A DNA stretch of 64,000 bases, from the NCBI RefSeq assembly GCF_019091085.1, contig NZ_JAGXJY010000001.1, positions 434,001-498,000 on the forward strand, in the 5' to 3' direction. A program made the position numbers and the translations under genes. This document shows positions 16,255-23,749 of the stretch, in pieces (the stretch's first letter is position 1; each line of letters begins with the position of its first letter). The DNA is from Mesorhizobium sp. GbtcB19 (GTDB lineage: Bacteria > Pseudomonadota > Alphaproteobacteria > Rhizobiales > Rhizobiaceae). The notes below the pieces were generated by a model, which saw only the letters and a program-made list of their open reading frames with translations, ran no database searches and was not told the DNA's origin.

Positions 16255-17433
16255 ATGCAGCCCGATCCTAGCCAGCGCGACCCTTATAACGGTCTGACCA
16301 CCCTGCAGACGACGCTCCCGTCGGCGACCTATTGGAACGTGGACGCCTACCGGCGCGATCTGGAGGCTATCTGGTACCGGAGCTGGCTGATGGTCTGCCG
16401 CGAGGCCGACCTCGCCGAGCCACTCGCCTTCCGGACGGTCCGCATCGGCACGCAGGAGATCGTCGTGCTGCGCGACGAGACCGGCGCCTTGCAAGCCTTC
16501 CACAACACCTGCCGGCATCGCGGCTCGCAGCTCTGCCAGGAAAGCGCCGGGCGGCTGAAGGCCAGGCTGCTGACCTGCCCCTACCACGCCTGGTCCTATT
16601 CGCTGCGCGGCGATCTCGTGCGCGTGCCCTCGAAATCGCTGCCTGCAGGCTTCGACAAGGCCGACTATCCGCTCTACCGCGTCGCGCTCTCGGTCTGGCG
16701 CGGCTTCGTCTTCGTCAACCTCGCGGAAGATGCCAGCGGTTCAGCGGAAGCTTCCTTCGACCGGGCCTCCGGCGATCTTTCCAACTGGCCGCTGGAAAGC
16801 CTCGTCACCGGTCACCGGCTCACCAAGGTGATGAACTGCAACTGGAAGATCTTCTGGGAAAACTTCAACGAATGCCTGCACTGCCCGGGCGTCCACAAGG
16901 ATCTGTCGCGGCTGGTGCCGATCTACGGCCGCGGGCTGATGGCAAGGCATGACGACCCGGAATGGGTGCACCATGCCGACAATGACGATCCGGAATTCTC
17001 CGGCCGCCTGCGCGCCGGCGCCGAGACCTGGTCGCGGGACGGCCATGTCCACGGCCCGGTCTTTCCGGGCTTAACGCCGGCCGAGCGGGCCGCCGGCCAG
17101 ACCTACGCCACGTCACTGCCCTCAATGTTCATTGTCGGCCATGTCGATTACATGCGCACGGTGCGGCTCGCCCCGCTCGGCCCCGAGCAGACCGAGCTGA
17201 CGGCCGAATGGCTGTTCGCGCCGGATGCGCTGGGTAAGACCGATATCGACAACATCGTCGCCTTCGGCACACAGGTGCTCGAGGAAGACGCCGCGATCTG
17301 CGAGGTCAACCAGAAGGGACTGCGCTCGATGCGCCATCAAGCCGGCGTGCTGATGCCGGAAGAATACGACCTGCACCGCTTCCACGATTGGGTGCGCGGA
17401 CGTCATGCGGCACTCCAAGCCAATTCAAAATGA
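16255..17433 (+). CDS. Rieske-type ring-hydroxylating oxygenase, alpha subunit
   Basis: 392 aa from ATG 16255, chosen because GGGAGA lies six bases upstream; a TTG at 16204 lacks such a site. The Rieske cluster ligands are C-R-H-R-G and C-P-Y-H-A-W (C-x-H-x17-C-x2-H), and the mononuclear iron region is NWKIFWENFNECLHCPGVH. These enzymes hydroxylate aromatics or demethylate quaternary amines (GbcA-like). No ferredoxin or reductase gene is adjacent, and the substrate is open. The 3' end overlaps the convergent MFS gene by nine bases. Confidence 0.9.
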   Translation: MQPDPSQRDPYNGLTTLQTTLPSATYWNVDAYRRDLEAIWYRSWLMVCREADLAEPLAFRTVRIGTQEIVVLRDETGALQAFHNTCRHRGSQLCQESAGRLKARLLTCPYHAWSYSLRGDLVRVPSKSLPAGFDKADYPLYRVALSVWRGFVFVNLAEDASGSAEASFDRASGDLSNWPLESLVTGHRLTKVMNCNWKIFWENFNECLHCPGVHKDLSRLVPIYGRGLMARHDDPEWVHHADNDDPEFSGRLRAGAETWSRDGHVHGPVFPGLTPAERAAGQTYATSLPSMFIVGHVDYMRTVRLAPLGPEQTELTAEWLFAPDALGKTDIDNIVAFGTQVLEEDAAICEVNQKGLRSMRHQAGVLMPEEYDLHRFHDWVRGRHAALQANSK

Positions 17434-18624
17434 CTTCGGCAGGTAGCGCCAGGTGACGAAACCGCAGAAGGCGGCCAGGATGCCGAGCGTGACGAACACC
17501 GAACCCAGCCCGAAGAAAGACAGCACCACCGAATAGACCAGCGGCGGCGTCAGCTCGGAGAAATCGAGATAGGTGCGATAGACCGCCGCCATCTGCGCTT
17601 TTTCGTAGGAGCGCACCGAGCGCATGAAGGCGGTCGAGCCGAGCGCGTCGAGCGCGATGGTGAACAGGGCGCCGAAGAGCAGCAGCGCGCCGGTCAAGAG
17701 CGGCGCGGCCTCGCCCACGCCGCCGGCCGCAAACAGCACGGCCGCCATGGCGAAATAGGCGAAGGTCATGACCCGCCTTCCGCCGAAACGCCTGCCCGCC
17801 CTGCCCCAGAAGATCGCCATGAACAGAAGCGCGTTGCCGGCCGAAACCAGCAAACCGCCGGCAAGCTTACCCTCGCCGGTGATCACCATGAACAGCGGGC
17901 CGTAGACGAAGAACGTCGTCCAGAAGCAGGAGCGGCCGAAGGCGATCAGCCAGGCAAGCCTCAACCTCGGCTGCCTGACGAAGCGGCCGATATTGGCCAG
18001 CGGATTGGCGGGGCGCGACTTGCCGGGCCGGATCGACTGGTTGTCGGTCAGCCGGTAGAACCAGAACAGGCAAAGCAGCGCGAAGGCAAAGACCACGACC
18101 GCGCCATGCGCGGCATAGATGCCGAAATGCGTGTAGAGGAAGATGCCGAGCGTCGGCCCGCCCGTCCAGGCGAACATCGACCACGCCATGCGCAGCGATT
18201 CCGCCTGCATGAAGTCGGTCTTGCGGATGTGATCCATGATGTAGAGGTTGAGCGTGATCGACAGCGCGCTCGCCCCCATGACGCGGCAGAGCATGCCGGC
18301 GATCTGTCCGGGCAGAGTGTGGGTGACGAAGAAGGCCGAGCCGATCGCCAGCAACATGCAGCCGGCCGTGTAGACCCAGCGTCGCGCGAACCGGCGGATG
18401 AGCATCGGCATGAACAGCGTGACCGAAAGGCCCATCAGCGACACGATGGTGTAAAGGATCGAGACGATCCGCTCATTGTGCAGGATCTCGTAGGCCTGGA
18501 TCGGGATCACGCTAGAGATTGTCGCGCGGGCGAAGGATTCCACCGCATAGAGCGAGGCGAAGGTGCGCGCATCCGCCGGCCGCAGGGCCGGAAGCCAGAT
18601 CGGATGGCGCACATGGGTGGACAT
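17425..18624 (-). CDS. MFS transporter
   Basis: 399 aa with about 12 hydrophobic segments. After the second and third helices comes MPMLIRRFARRWVYTAGC, the A-type loop between helices. It is a secondary transporter of the inner membrane; no substrate signature is recognisable. It is convergent with the Rieske oxygenase gene (overlap 17425-17433), so a shared role is not implied by transcription. Confidence 0.85.
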   Translation of the reverse strand: MSTHVRHPIWLPALRPADARTFASLYAVESFARATISSVIPIQAYEILHNERIVSILYTIVSLMGLSVTLFMPMLIRRFARRWVYTAGCMLLAIGSAFFVTHTLPGQIAGMLCRVMGASALSITLNLYIMDHIRKTDFMQAESLRMAWSMFAWTGGPTLGIFLYTHFGIYAAHGAVVVFAFALLCLFWFYRLTDNQSIRPGKSRPANPLANIGRFVRQPRLRLAWLIAFGRSCFWTTFFVYGPLFMVITGEGKLAGGLLVSAGNALLFMAIFWGRAGRRFGGRRVMTFAYFAMAAVLFAAGGVGEAAPLLTGALLLFGALFTIALDALGSTAFMRSVRSYEKAQMAAVYRTYLDFSELTPPLVYSVVLSFFGLGSVFVTLGILAAFCGFVTWRYLPKSF

Positions 18625-18773
18625 CGGCCCTCCGAAAATGAATCGTTTGTCGAATCTGGCCGGACCAGTCCCTGCCCGGTAGCAGGAAACCGACTCTCAC
18701 CGGCCGAAAAGCGAAGCCGGTCAAAGGCTTTCCGCCGCTGGCCTAAGGCGGAATTTCATGGCTGCCATCAAAC

Positions 18774-18794
18774 GCATTGATGGCCGGCAGCTTC
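18774..18794. repeat. 8-bp inverted repeat GCCATCAA...TTGATGGC
   Basis: A perfect dyad with a 5-bp loop in the 227-bp divergent region between the MFS gene and the membrane acyltransferase-like gene. It may be an operator or a 5'-UTR hairpin. Nothing else is distinctive in 18625-18851. Confidence 0.35.
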
Positions 18795-18851
18795 TGTCGT
18801 CCAATCGAACCGTGATAGTCGTTCGGCACCACTGAATCGGATTGCGTGACG

Positions 18852-19853
18852 ATGAACCTTCAAACGACGAGCGAACCCGTTCAGGACGCGCCCAAGCAGG
18901 GTCGCATCGTCGCCTTCGACATCCTTCGCGGCATCGCGCTGATTGCGATGGCGAGCTACCATTTCACCTGGGATCTCGAAAACTTCGGCTACACCGCGCC
19001 CGGCCTCACCGCTTTCGGCTGGTGGAAGTTTTATGCCCGCTGCATCGCCTCGACCTTCCTGTTCCTGGTCGGCGTAAGCCTGTTTCTCGCCCATGGCCGC
19101 CGGATCCGCTGGCCGGGCTTCTGGAGGCGCTTTGCCATGGTCGCCGTGGCGGCGGCAGCAATTTCTGCCGTCACTTATTTCGTCACCCCGGACGGCTTCA
19201 TCTTCTTCGGCATCCTGCACGAGATCGCGCTGGCCAGCCTGCTCGGCCTCGCCTTTCTCAGGCTGCCGGCACTGCTGACCGCGATCATCGCCGCGGCCGT
19301 CATTGCAGCACCCTACTATCTACGGTCGGAGTTTTTCGACCATCCGGCGCTGTGGTGGGTCGGCCTTTCCGCCACCAACCCGCGCTCCAACGACTATGTC
19401 CCGTTCTTTCCCTGGTTCGGCCCTGTTCTGCTGGGGATCGCGGCGGTCAAACTTGCTTCAGCGTCAGGCCTGCTTGCCCGGCTGGGAGCGTGGACGCCCG
19501 GCCGCTGGTCGAACCCGCTGACCTTCATCGGCCGGCACAGCCTCGCCTTCTACCTCATCCACCAGCCGCTTCTGTTCGGCTCGGTGTGGCTGTTCTCGCA
19601 GGTCATGCCTGCCGCCCCTCAGGACAGGGAAGCCGCCTTCCTGCCGGCCTGCCAGGCGCAGTGCGAACAGCAGCGGGACAGCAAGTTCTGTTCAAGCTAT
19701 TGTAGCTGCATGCTGGACACGCTGAAGGGCGAAGGGTCTCTCGACAAGCTCTATAGCAACGACCAGTCCAGCGTCTGGAAATCGCATCTGGCCGACCTGG
19801 CGGAAACCTGCACCGCCGCGACCGAGGACCAGATGGAGGGAGGGCAGCAATGA
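18852..19853 (+). CDS. Heparan-alpha-glucosaminide N-acetyltransferase-like membrane protein (DUF1624)
   Basis: 333 aa from ATG 18852; an in-frame GTG at 18846 is equally possible because neither has a clear ribosome site. AFDILRGIALIAMASYHFTWD is the conserved first helix with the His-containing end, and several more helices follow up to IGRHSLAFYLIHQPLL. After the last helix, the C-terminal tail (about 85 residues) carries a Cys-rich patch, CQAQCEQQ then FCSSYCSCM. The family is implicated in trans-membrane acyl transfer; the acceptor here is unknown. It overlaps the next gene by ATGA. Confidence 0.8.
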   Translation: MNLQTTSEPVQDAPKQGRIVAFDILRGIALIAMASYHFTWDLENFGYTAPGLTAFGWWKFYARCIASTFLFLVGVSLFLAHGRRIRWPGFWRRFAMVAVAAAAISAVTYFVTPDGFIFFGILHEIALASLLGLAFLRLPALLTAIIAAAVIAAPYYLRSEFFDHPALWWVGLSATNPRSNDYVPFFPWFGPVLLGIAAVKLASASGLLARLGAWTPGRWSNPLTFIGRHSLAFYLIHQPLLFGSVWLFSQVMPAAPQDREAAFLPACQAQCEQQRDSKFCSSYCSCMLDTLKGEGSLDKLYSNDQSSVWKSHLADLAETCTAATEDQMEGGQQ

Positions 19854-20329
19854 CGGGCATCGCAAAGCCCAGACACGGGATCATTCCCTGGCCGCCGGTG
19901 ATCTATGTCGCGGCAATTGCGGCGAGCATCGCCCTCGGCATGCTCTACCCGCTGCCCTGGATCGGCGACATCTTCGGCGATCTGATGTTCGGCGTCGGTT
20001 GGGTGGCGTTGTTCGGGGTCGCCATGCTGTGGATCACGGCCATCCGCGCCATGTTCAAGGCCAGGACGACGCTCGATCCCAACGCCGAGCCGGACCATCT
20101 GGTGACTTCGGGCCCCTTCGGCATCACCCGCAACCCGATGTATCTCGCCAACACGCTGCTGCTGATCGGCGTCGCCTTCGTCACCGGCATCGCCTGGTTC
20201 CTGATCTTCGCCTTCCTCGCCGCTTTCGCCACGCAGAAGCTGGCGATCGAGAAGGAAGAAAAGATCCTGACGGCGAAGTTCGGCAAGAAATACCGCGACT
20301 ACGCAAAAAGGGTGCGGCGCTGGATTTGA
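19850..20329 (+). CDS. Isoprenylcysteine carboxyl methyltransferase-like membrane protein
   Basis: 159 aa with about four helices. TSGPFGITRNPMYLANTLLL and the C-terminal EKILTAKFGKKYRDY are the SAM-binding signatures of the ICMT/PEMT superfamily. Bacterial members methylate lipids or small metabolites, and the substrate cannot be deduced. Its start overlaps the stop of the DUF1624 gene, so the two are cotranscribed. Confidence 0.85.
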   Translation: MTGIAKPRHGIIPWPPVIYVAAIAASIALGMLYPLPWIGDIFGDLMFGVGWVALFGVAMLWITAIRAMFKARTTLDPNAEPDHLVTSGPFGITRNPMYLANTLLLIGVAFVTGIAWFLIFAFLAAFATQKLAIEKEEKILTAKFGKKYRDYAKRVRRWI

Positions 20330-20398
20330 GGCCGCGTCAGCAATGAAGGTTGGTTGGTGCAAGCAGGTCGCATCTCAGCGGTCAACAAAAGCGTCCGA

Positions 20399-20592
20399 AA
20401 CGTCGTCATTCCAGGGCGGAGCAAGGAGCGAAGCGACGCGCGCAGACCCTAGAATCCATTCCGTTACCTATGGGCGTTGCGGCGGTGCAGAAAGCCTTGT
20501 TCTGCACCGTCTTCGCCCTTCGATAGTCACGGAATGGATCCTCGGGTCTTCGCTCCGCTTCGCGTCGCTACGCCCAAGGATGACGAAGTTTG
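20399..20592. repeat. Large palindromic intergenic repeat of rhizobial type
   Basis: Arms of about 62 bp (20399-20463 and 20529-20592) are imperfect inverted copies, with the matching landmarks GTCATTCCAGGGCGGAGC / GGAATGGATCCTCGGGTC. In the centre a second perfect 10-bp hairpin (CGGTGCAGAA / TTCTGCACCG) lies at about 20482-20509. Sequences of this kind are dispersed in Mesorhizobium chromosomes. It occupies the space between the convergent ICMT-like and MerR genes; the rest of 20330-20635 is featureless. Confidence 0.8.
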
Positions 20593-20635
20593 GAGCGCTT
20601 CGCCAATCACCAGGGCCCACTATGCCAGGCGCCGT

Positions 20636-21022
20636 CTACGTATTAACACCCAGCTCGGCCAGCCGCTCCACGCAGGACTCCTCGGCCTGGTCCAGTTCGG
20701 CCAGCGTCTCTTCCAGGTCGCGCCGCTTCTGGCGCAGGTCCTCGCGCTTCTCCTCGATACGCTTGATCATCAGCTTGAGCTGGCCGACCTCGCCGGGCGG
20801 CTCCTTGTACATCTGGATGATCTCGCGGATCTCGTTGATCGAGAAGCCGAGCCGCTTTCCCCGCATGATTTGACGGATGAGGTGCCGGTCCGACGGCCGG
20901 AACAGCCGCGTGCGGCCGCGCCTGACGGGCTGCACCAGCCCTTCGTCCTCGTAAAACCGCAACGTCCGCGTCGACACGTCGAACTCGCGTGTCAGCTCGG
21001 TGATCGTATAATATTCCCGCAT
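20636..21022 (-). CDS. MerR family transcriptional regulator (LiuR-like)
   Basis: 128 aa from ATG 21022, chosen because GGGAG lies five bases upstream and the domain begins there (MREYYTITELTREFDVSTR). The winged-helix domain covers 5-75, with TRTLRFYEDEGLV as the recognition region, followed by a coiled-coil dimer helix (about 80-122). It lacks the metal-binding cysteines of MerR/CueR; one Cys at the end of the coil is not in a metal loop. The sequence resembles LiuR regulators of branched-chain amino acid and acyl-CoA breakdown, but no such catabolic gene is in the window. Confidence 0.88.
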   Translation of the reverse strand: MREYYTITELTREFDVSTRTLRFYEDEGLVQPVRRGRTRLFRPSDRHLIRQIMRGKRLGFSINEIREIIQMYKEPPGEVGQLKLMIKRIEEKREDLRQKRRDLEETLAELDQAEESCVERLAELGVNT

Positions 21023-21130
21023 TCCCGCTCCCAAAGTCCGGACACCTCCGCCTGGAGCGTCGCCCTTCCCGCCGATCAGACCCTTCCATGCCGGAATCGG
21101 CACTTAACCCCGGGGCAACCTCGCACGGCA

Positions 21131-21146
21131 TTTACGTAAAAGTCAA
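21131..21146. promoter_or_regulatory. Candidate operator of the MerR regulator
   Basis: tttacgtaaaagtcaa (reverse strand TTGACTTTTACGTAAA) is a near-palindrome about 110 bp upstream of the merR-like start. The TTGACT could also serve as -35. The shape TT-x-AC-N6-ACGTAAA recalls the LiuR-type ACGT dyads described for this family. The match is from memory and rests on one site. Confidence 0.4.
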
Positions 21147-21165
21147 TTAACGTGGCTTGCTGATT

Positions 21166-22563
21166 TTAGGGCACGCTAAACCACCACGTCGCCAAACCAA
21201 GGAAGGCAAAGAAGCCGACGCAGTCGGTGACAGTCGTGACGAAGACTGCGGAGGCCACCGCCGGATCGATCTTGAAACGGTCGAGCACCAGCGGAATGAG
21301 GATCCCGGCAAGTGCTGCCGCGAACATGTTGATGATCATCGCCGCCGCGATGATCCCGCCCAGATTGGCGTCGCGGAACCAGAAACCGGCGACCATGCCG
21401 ATCAGCACAGCGAACACCACGCCATTGATGAACCCGACACCGAGCTCACGGCGGATGATGCGCGCGGCGTTGTAGATATCGAGGTCCTTGGTCGCCAGCG
21501 CCCGCACCGTCACCGTCATGGTCTGCGAGCCGGCATTGCCGCCCATGCCGGCGACGATCGGCATGAGCACGGCAAGCGCCACGATATGCTCGATCGTGCG
21601 GTCGAACAGGCCGATGACCGAAGCGGCCAGGAAAGCGGTCAACAGGTTGACCAGCAGCCATGGCACGCGCGAGCGCGAGGTGGCGAGCACCGTGTCCGAC
21701 AACTCTTCGTCGCCGACGCCGCCCATGCGCAGCAGGTCTTCCTCCGCCTCCTCCTGGATGACGTCGACCACGTCGTCGATAGTGAGCACGCCGACCAGCC
21801 GCTCATTCTCGTCGACCACGGCGGCCGAAAGGAGATCGTATTGTTCGAATTCGCGCGCGGCCTCTTCCTGGTCCATCGTGGCCGGAATGGCGTGGCGCGT
21901 CTCATGCATAACCTCCTCGACCTTGACCGCCCGCTTGGTGCGCAAGATCTGGTCGAGGTCGATGGCGCCGACCAGCTTGAAGCTCGGATCGATGACGAAT
22001 ATCTGGCTGAAGCGCTCGGGAAGGTCCTTGTCCTCGCGCATGTAGTCGATGGTCTGGCCGATCGTCCAGAAGGGCGGGACGGCGACGAACTCGGTTTGCA
22101 TACGCCGGCCGGCCGTCTCTTCCGGATAATCCAGCGCGCGCCTGAGCCTGATGCGCTCGGTGAACGGCAGTTGCGACAGGATCTCGTCCTGGTCCTCCTG
22201 GTCGAGATCCTCCAGAATGTAGACGGCGTCGTCGGAATCGAGCTCCTGCACCGCCTGCGCGATCTGCTCGTTGGGCAGATTGTCGACGATGTCCATGCGG
22301 ATCGCTTCGTCGACTTCTGTCAGCGCGGAGAAGTCGAAATCGGAGCCGAGCAACTCGACCAGCGCCCGGCGTTGTTCGGGATGCAGCGCCTCGAGCACGT
22401 CGCCCAGTTCCGACTGGTGCAGGTCGTCGACTTCACGCTTGAGCGTGGTCGTGTCACGATCGGCGATCGCCGCGCCGATCTGGGCAAGAAACGCGGCCCG
22501 CACGGCGCCATCCTCGCCATAGATGTCGGCGTGCTGCTCCTCGGCGGGCGCGGCGCCGGTCAT
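21166..22563 (-). CDS. mgtE: Magnesium transporter MgtE
   Basis: 465 aa from ATG 22563, preceded by AGGA at seven bases; an upstream TTG (22599) is less likely. The N-terminal superhelical MgtE_N domain (about 30-145) and tandem CBS domains (about 150-280, VIDPSFKLVGAIDL and LVGVLTIDDVVDVI) form the cytosolic magnesium sensor. Five membrane helices follow with the pore segment PIVAGMGGNAGSQT. It is an inner-membrane magnesium channel. The downstream MerR gene is co-directional after a 143-bp gap that carries its own candidate operator. Confidence 0.95.
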   Translation of the reverse strand: MTGAAPAEEQHADIYGEDGAVRAAFLAQIGAAIADRDTTTLKREVDDLHQSELGDVLEALHPEQRRALVELLGSDFDFSALTEVDEAIRMDIVDNLPNEQIAQAVQELDSDDAVYILEDLDQEDQDEILSQLPFTERIRLRRALDYPEETAGRRMQTEFVAVPPFWTIGQTIDYMREDKDLPERFSQIFVIDPSFKLVGAIDLDQILRTKRAVKVEEVMHETRHAIPATMDQEEAAREFEQYDLLSAAVVDENERLVGVLTIDDVVDVIQEEAEEDLLRMGGVGDEELSDTVLATSRSRVPWLLVNLLTAFLAASVIGLFDRTIEHIVALAVLMPIVAGMGGNAGSQTMTVTVRALATKDLDIYNAARIIRRELGVGFINGVVFAVLIGMVAGFWFRDANLGGIIAAAMIINMFAAALAGILIPLVLDRFKIDPAVASAVFVTTVTDCVGFFAFLGLATWWFSVP

Positions 22564-22640
22564 CTCTCTGTCCTGGCCTTCCACCAGCGCCTCCCGCAAC
22601 AGGAATCCCGAAAGGGTTCAAAATCAGGTCTAGCGCATGA

Positions 22641-22668
22641 CTCCGAGAACGGGAAACCGCTTTCGGAG
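22641..22668. repeat. Short dispersed-type hairpin upstream of mgtE
   Basis: CTCCGA at 22641-22646 pairs with TCGGAG at 22663-22668 around gaacgggaaaccgctt, itself framed by GGTCT and AGACC. It resembles the short hairpins scattered through rhizobial intergenic regions. The remaining part of the 320-bp divergent gap 22564-22883 shows no further feature that I can name. Confidence 0.5.
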
Positions 22669-22883
22669 AAATCCCAGACCTTTGCGGCAGATAGCACGAC
22701 GATGAGATTCTTCTTGGGAAGATGTCGCGCTAGAGTCCGGAATAGCCGAGGAAATATCGCGGCGATCTTGCCCTCATAGTCGCTGACTTACGAAAGGTCG
22801 CAGCTGTGACAATCCCTCCAGCCGACGCGACAGCGCATGTCGCTGGGGAAAGAGCACCCCTTCACCTTTGAGGCAGAATTGTC

Positions 22884-23615
22884 ATGATGCATGATCCAAC
22901 CGGATTTGCGCATTGCCAAACGGTCCGAGGACAAACGCTGCCCTTGAACATCAAGTCCGCAAAGACGAACCAGGCAAATACCGAGCGGCGCGTTCGCGTG
23001 GTCGTTGCCGAACGCAATCCGCTCGTTGTTTCGGCGCTGCGTGAAATGCTGGAATGCGACGGCCGCTTCGATCTGCTCAGCGCCGTGCACAGCGGCTCAC
23101 AATTTCTGGAACTGGCCGCCGCCACGAAATTCGATGTCGGCATCATCGGCTGGAAGCTCGCGGACATGGACGGCGCCGACGTGCTCACGGAGGTTCAGAG
23201 CCGCCAGCTTGGCGTGCGCATCACGGTCTTCTCCAACGACCACGATATCGGCATTCTGAAGCAGTGCGTGCGCCTCGGCGCGCAGGGCTACTGTTTCCAG
23301 TTCGACGATCCGCCGGTGATCTTCGAGACGATCCTGGCGGTCGCGCATGGCCGCATCTGCATCCCCTATATCGACATCAACAAGGTCAACGACACGCCGC
23401 TGTCCCGGCTCACCGTGCGCGAACGCGAATTGCTGGCGGTGCTGTCCGACGGCTGGACCAACCTGCAGATCGCAACGCGGACAGGAATTTCCGAGAACAC
23501 GGTGAAGTACCACCTCAAGAATCTCTACGACAAGCTGGACGTCCGCAACCGCGCCATGGCCGTCGCGCTCTATTCCAGCGAGAAGCGGCGCAACTCGAAA
23601 TCGCCTTTCGGGTAG
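22884..23615 (+). CDS. LuxR/NarL-type regulator with atypical receiver domain
   Basis: 243 aa. A receiver-like domain (about 36-155) is followed by a LuxR helix-turn-helix (about 174-235, LTVRERELLAVLSDGWTNLQ then ENTVKYHLKNLYDKL). In the receiver, the position of the phosphoacceptor Asp is Gly89 (IIGWKLADMDG), and the conserved Lys after GAQGY is also absent (CFQF). It should therefore not be controlled by ordinary aspartyl phosphorylation. It lies 134 bp upstream of sgaA on the same strand, so it is a candidate regulator of the serine-cycle genes. Confidence 0.87.
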   Translation: MMHDPTGFAHCQTVRGQTLPLNIKSAKTNQANTERRVRVVVAERNPLVVSALREMLECDGRFDLLSAVHSGSQFLELAAATKFDVGIIGWKLADMDGADVLTEVQSRQLGVRITVFSNDHDIGILKQCVRLGAQGYCFQFDDPPVIFETILAVAHGRICIPYIDINKVNDTPLSRLTVRERELLAVLSDGWTNLQIATRTGISENTVKYHLKNLYDKLDVRNRAMAVALYSSEKRRNSKSPFG

Positions 23616-23641
23616 GCCGCCCAGGTCGCCAATCGGGTAGG
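23601..23641 (+). repeat. Direct repeat TCGCC-x-x-TCGGGTAGG, two copies 25 bp apart
   Basis: Two 16-bp copies, 23601-23616 and 23626-23641, differ at two positions only. The first runs over the stop codon of the LuxR-type regulator, and the second lies 109 bp before the sgaA start. Spacing of 25 bp is close to two helical turns plus half. They could be regulator sites for the serine-cycle unit; the coding overlap also allows chance. Confidence 0.35.
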
Positions 23642-23659
23642 ACCATCCCACCCGCAAGG

Positions 23660-23691
23660 GCCAACAACTTACCCGGCAAGGTGTTGTTGGC
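23660..23691 (+). promoter_or_regulatory. Inverted repeat in the sgaA leader
   Basis: GCCAACAAC (23660-23668) and GTTGTTGGC (23683-23691) form a perfect 9-bp stem with a 14-base loop, 58 bp before the sgaA start. No T-run follows, so it is a poor intrinsic terminator. An operator or mRNA hairpin is more likely. Confidence 0.4.
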
Positions 23692-23749
23692 GAGCCTCTT
23701 CAAAACCAGAATTCCTCCACAATCCAAAACGATCGGAGGAGTTTCGCGC

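Noticed and set aside
20343..20873. Plus-strand frame running through the large palindrome into the MerR gene
   Set aside because: It consists of repeat sequence and antisense of the regulator; no ribosome site or domain.
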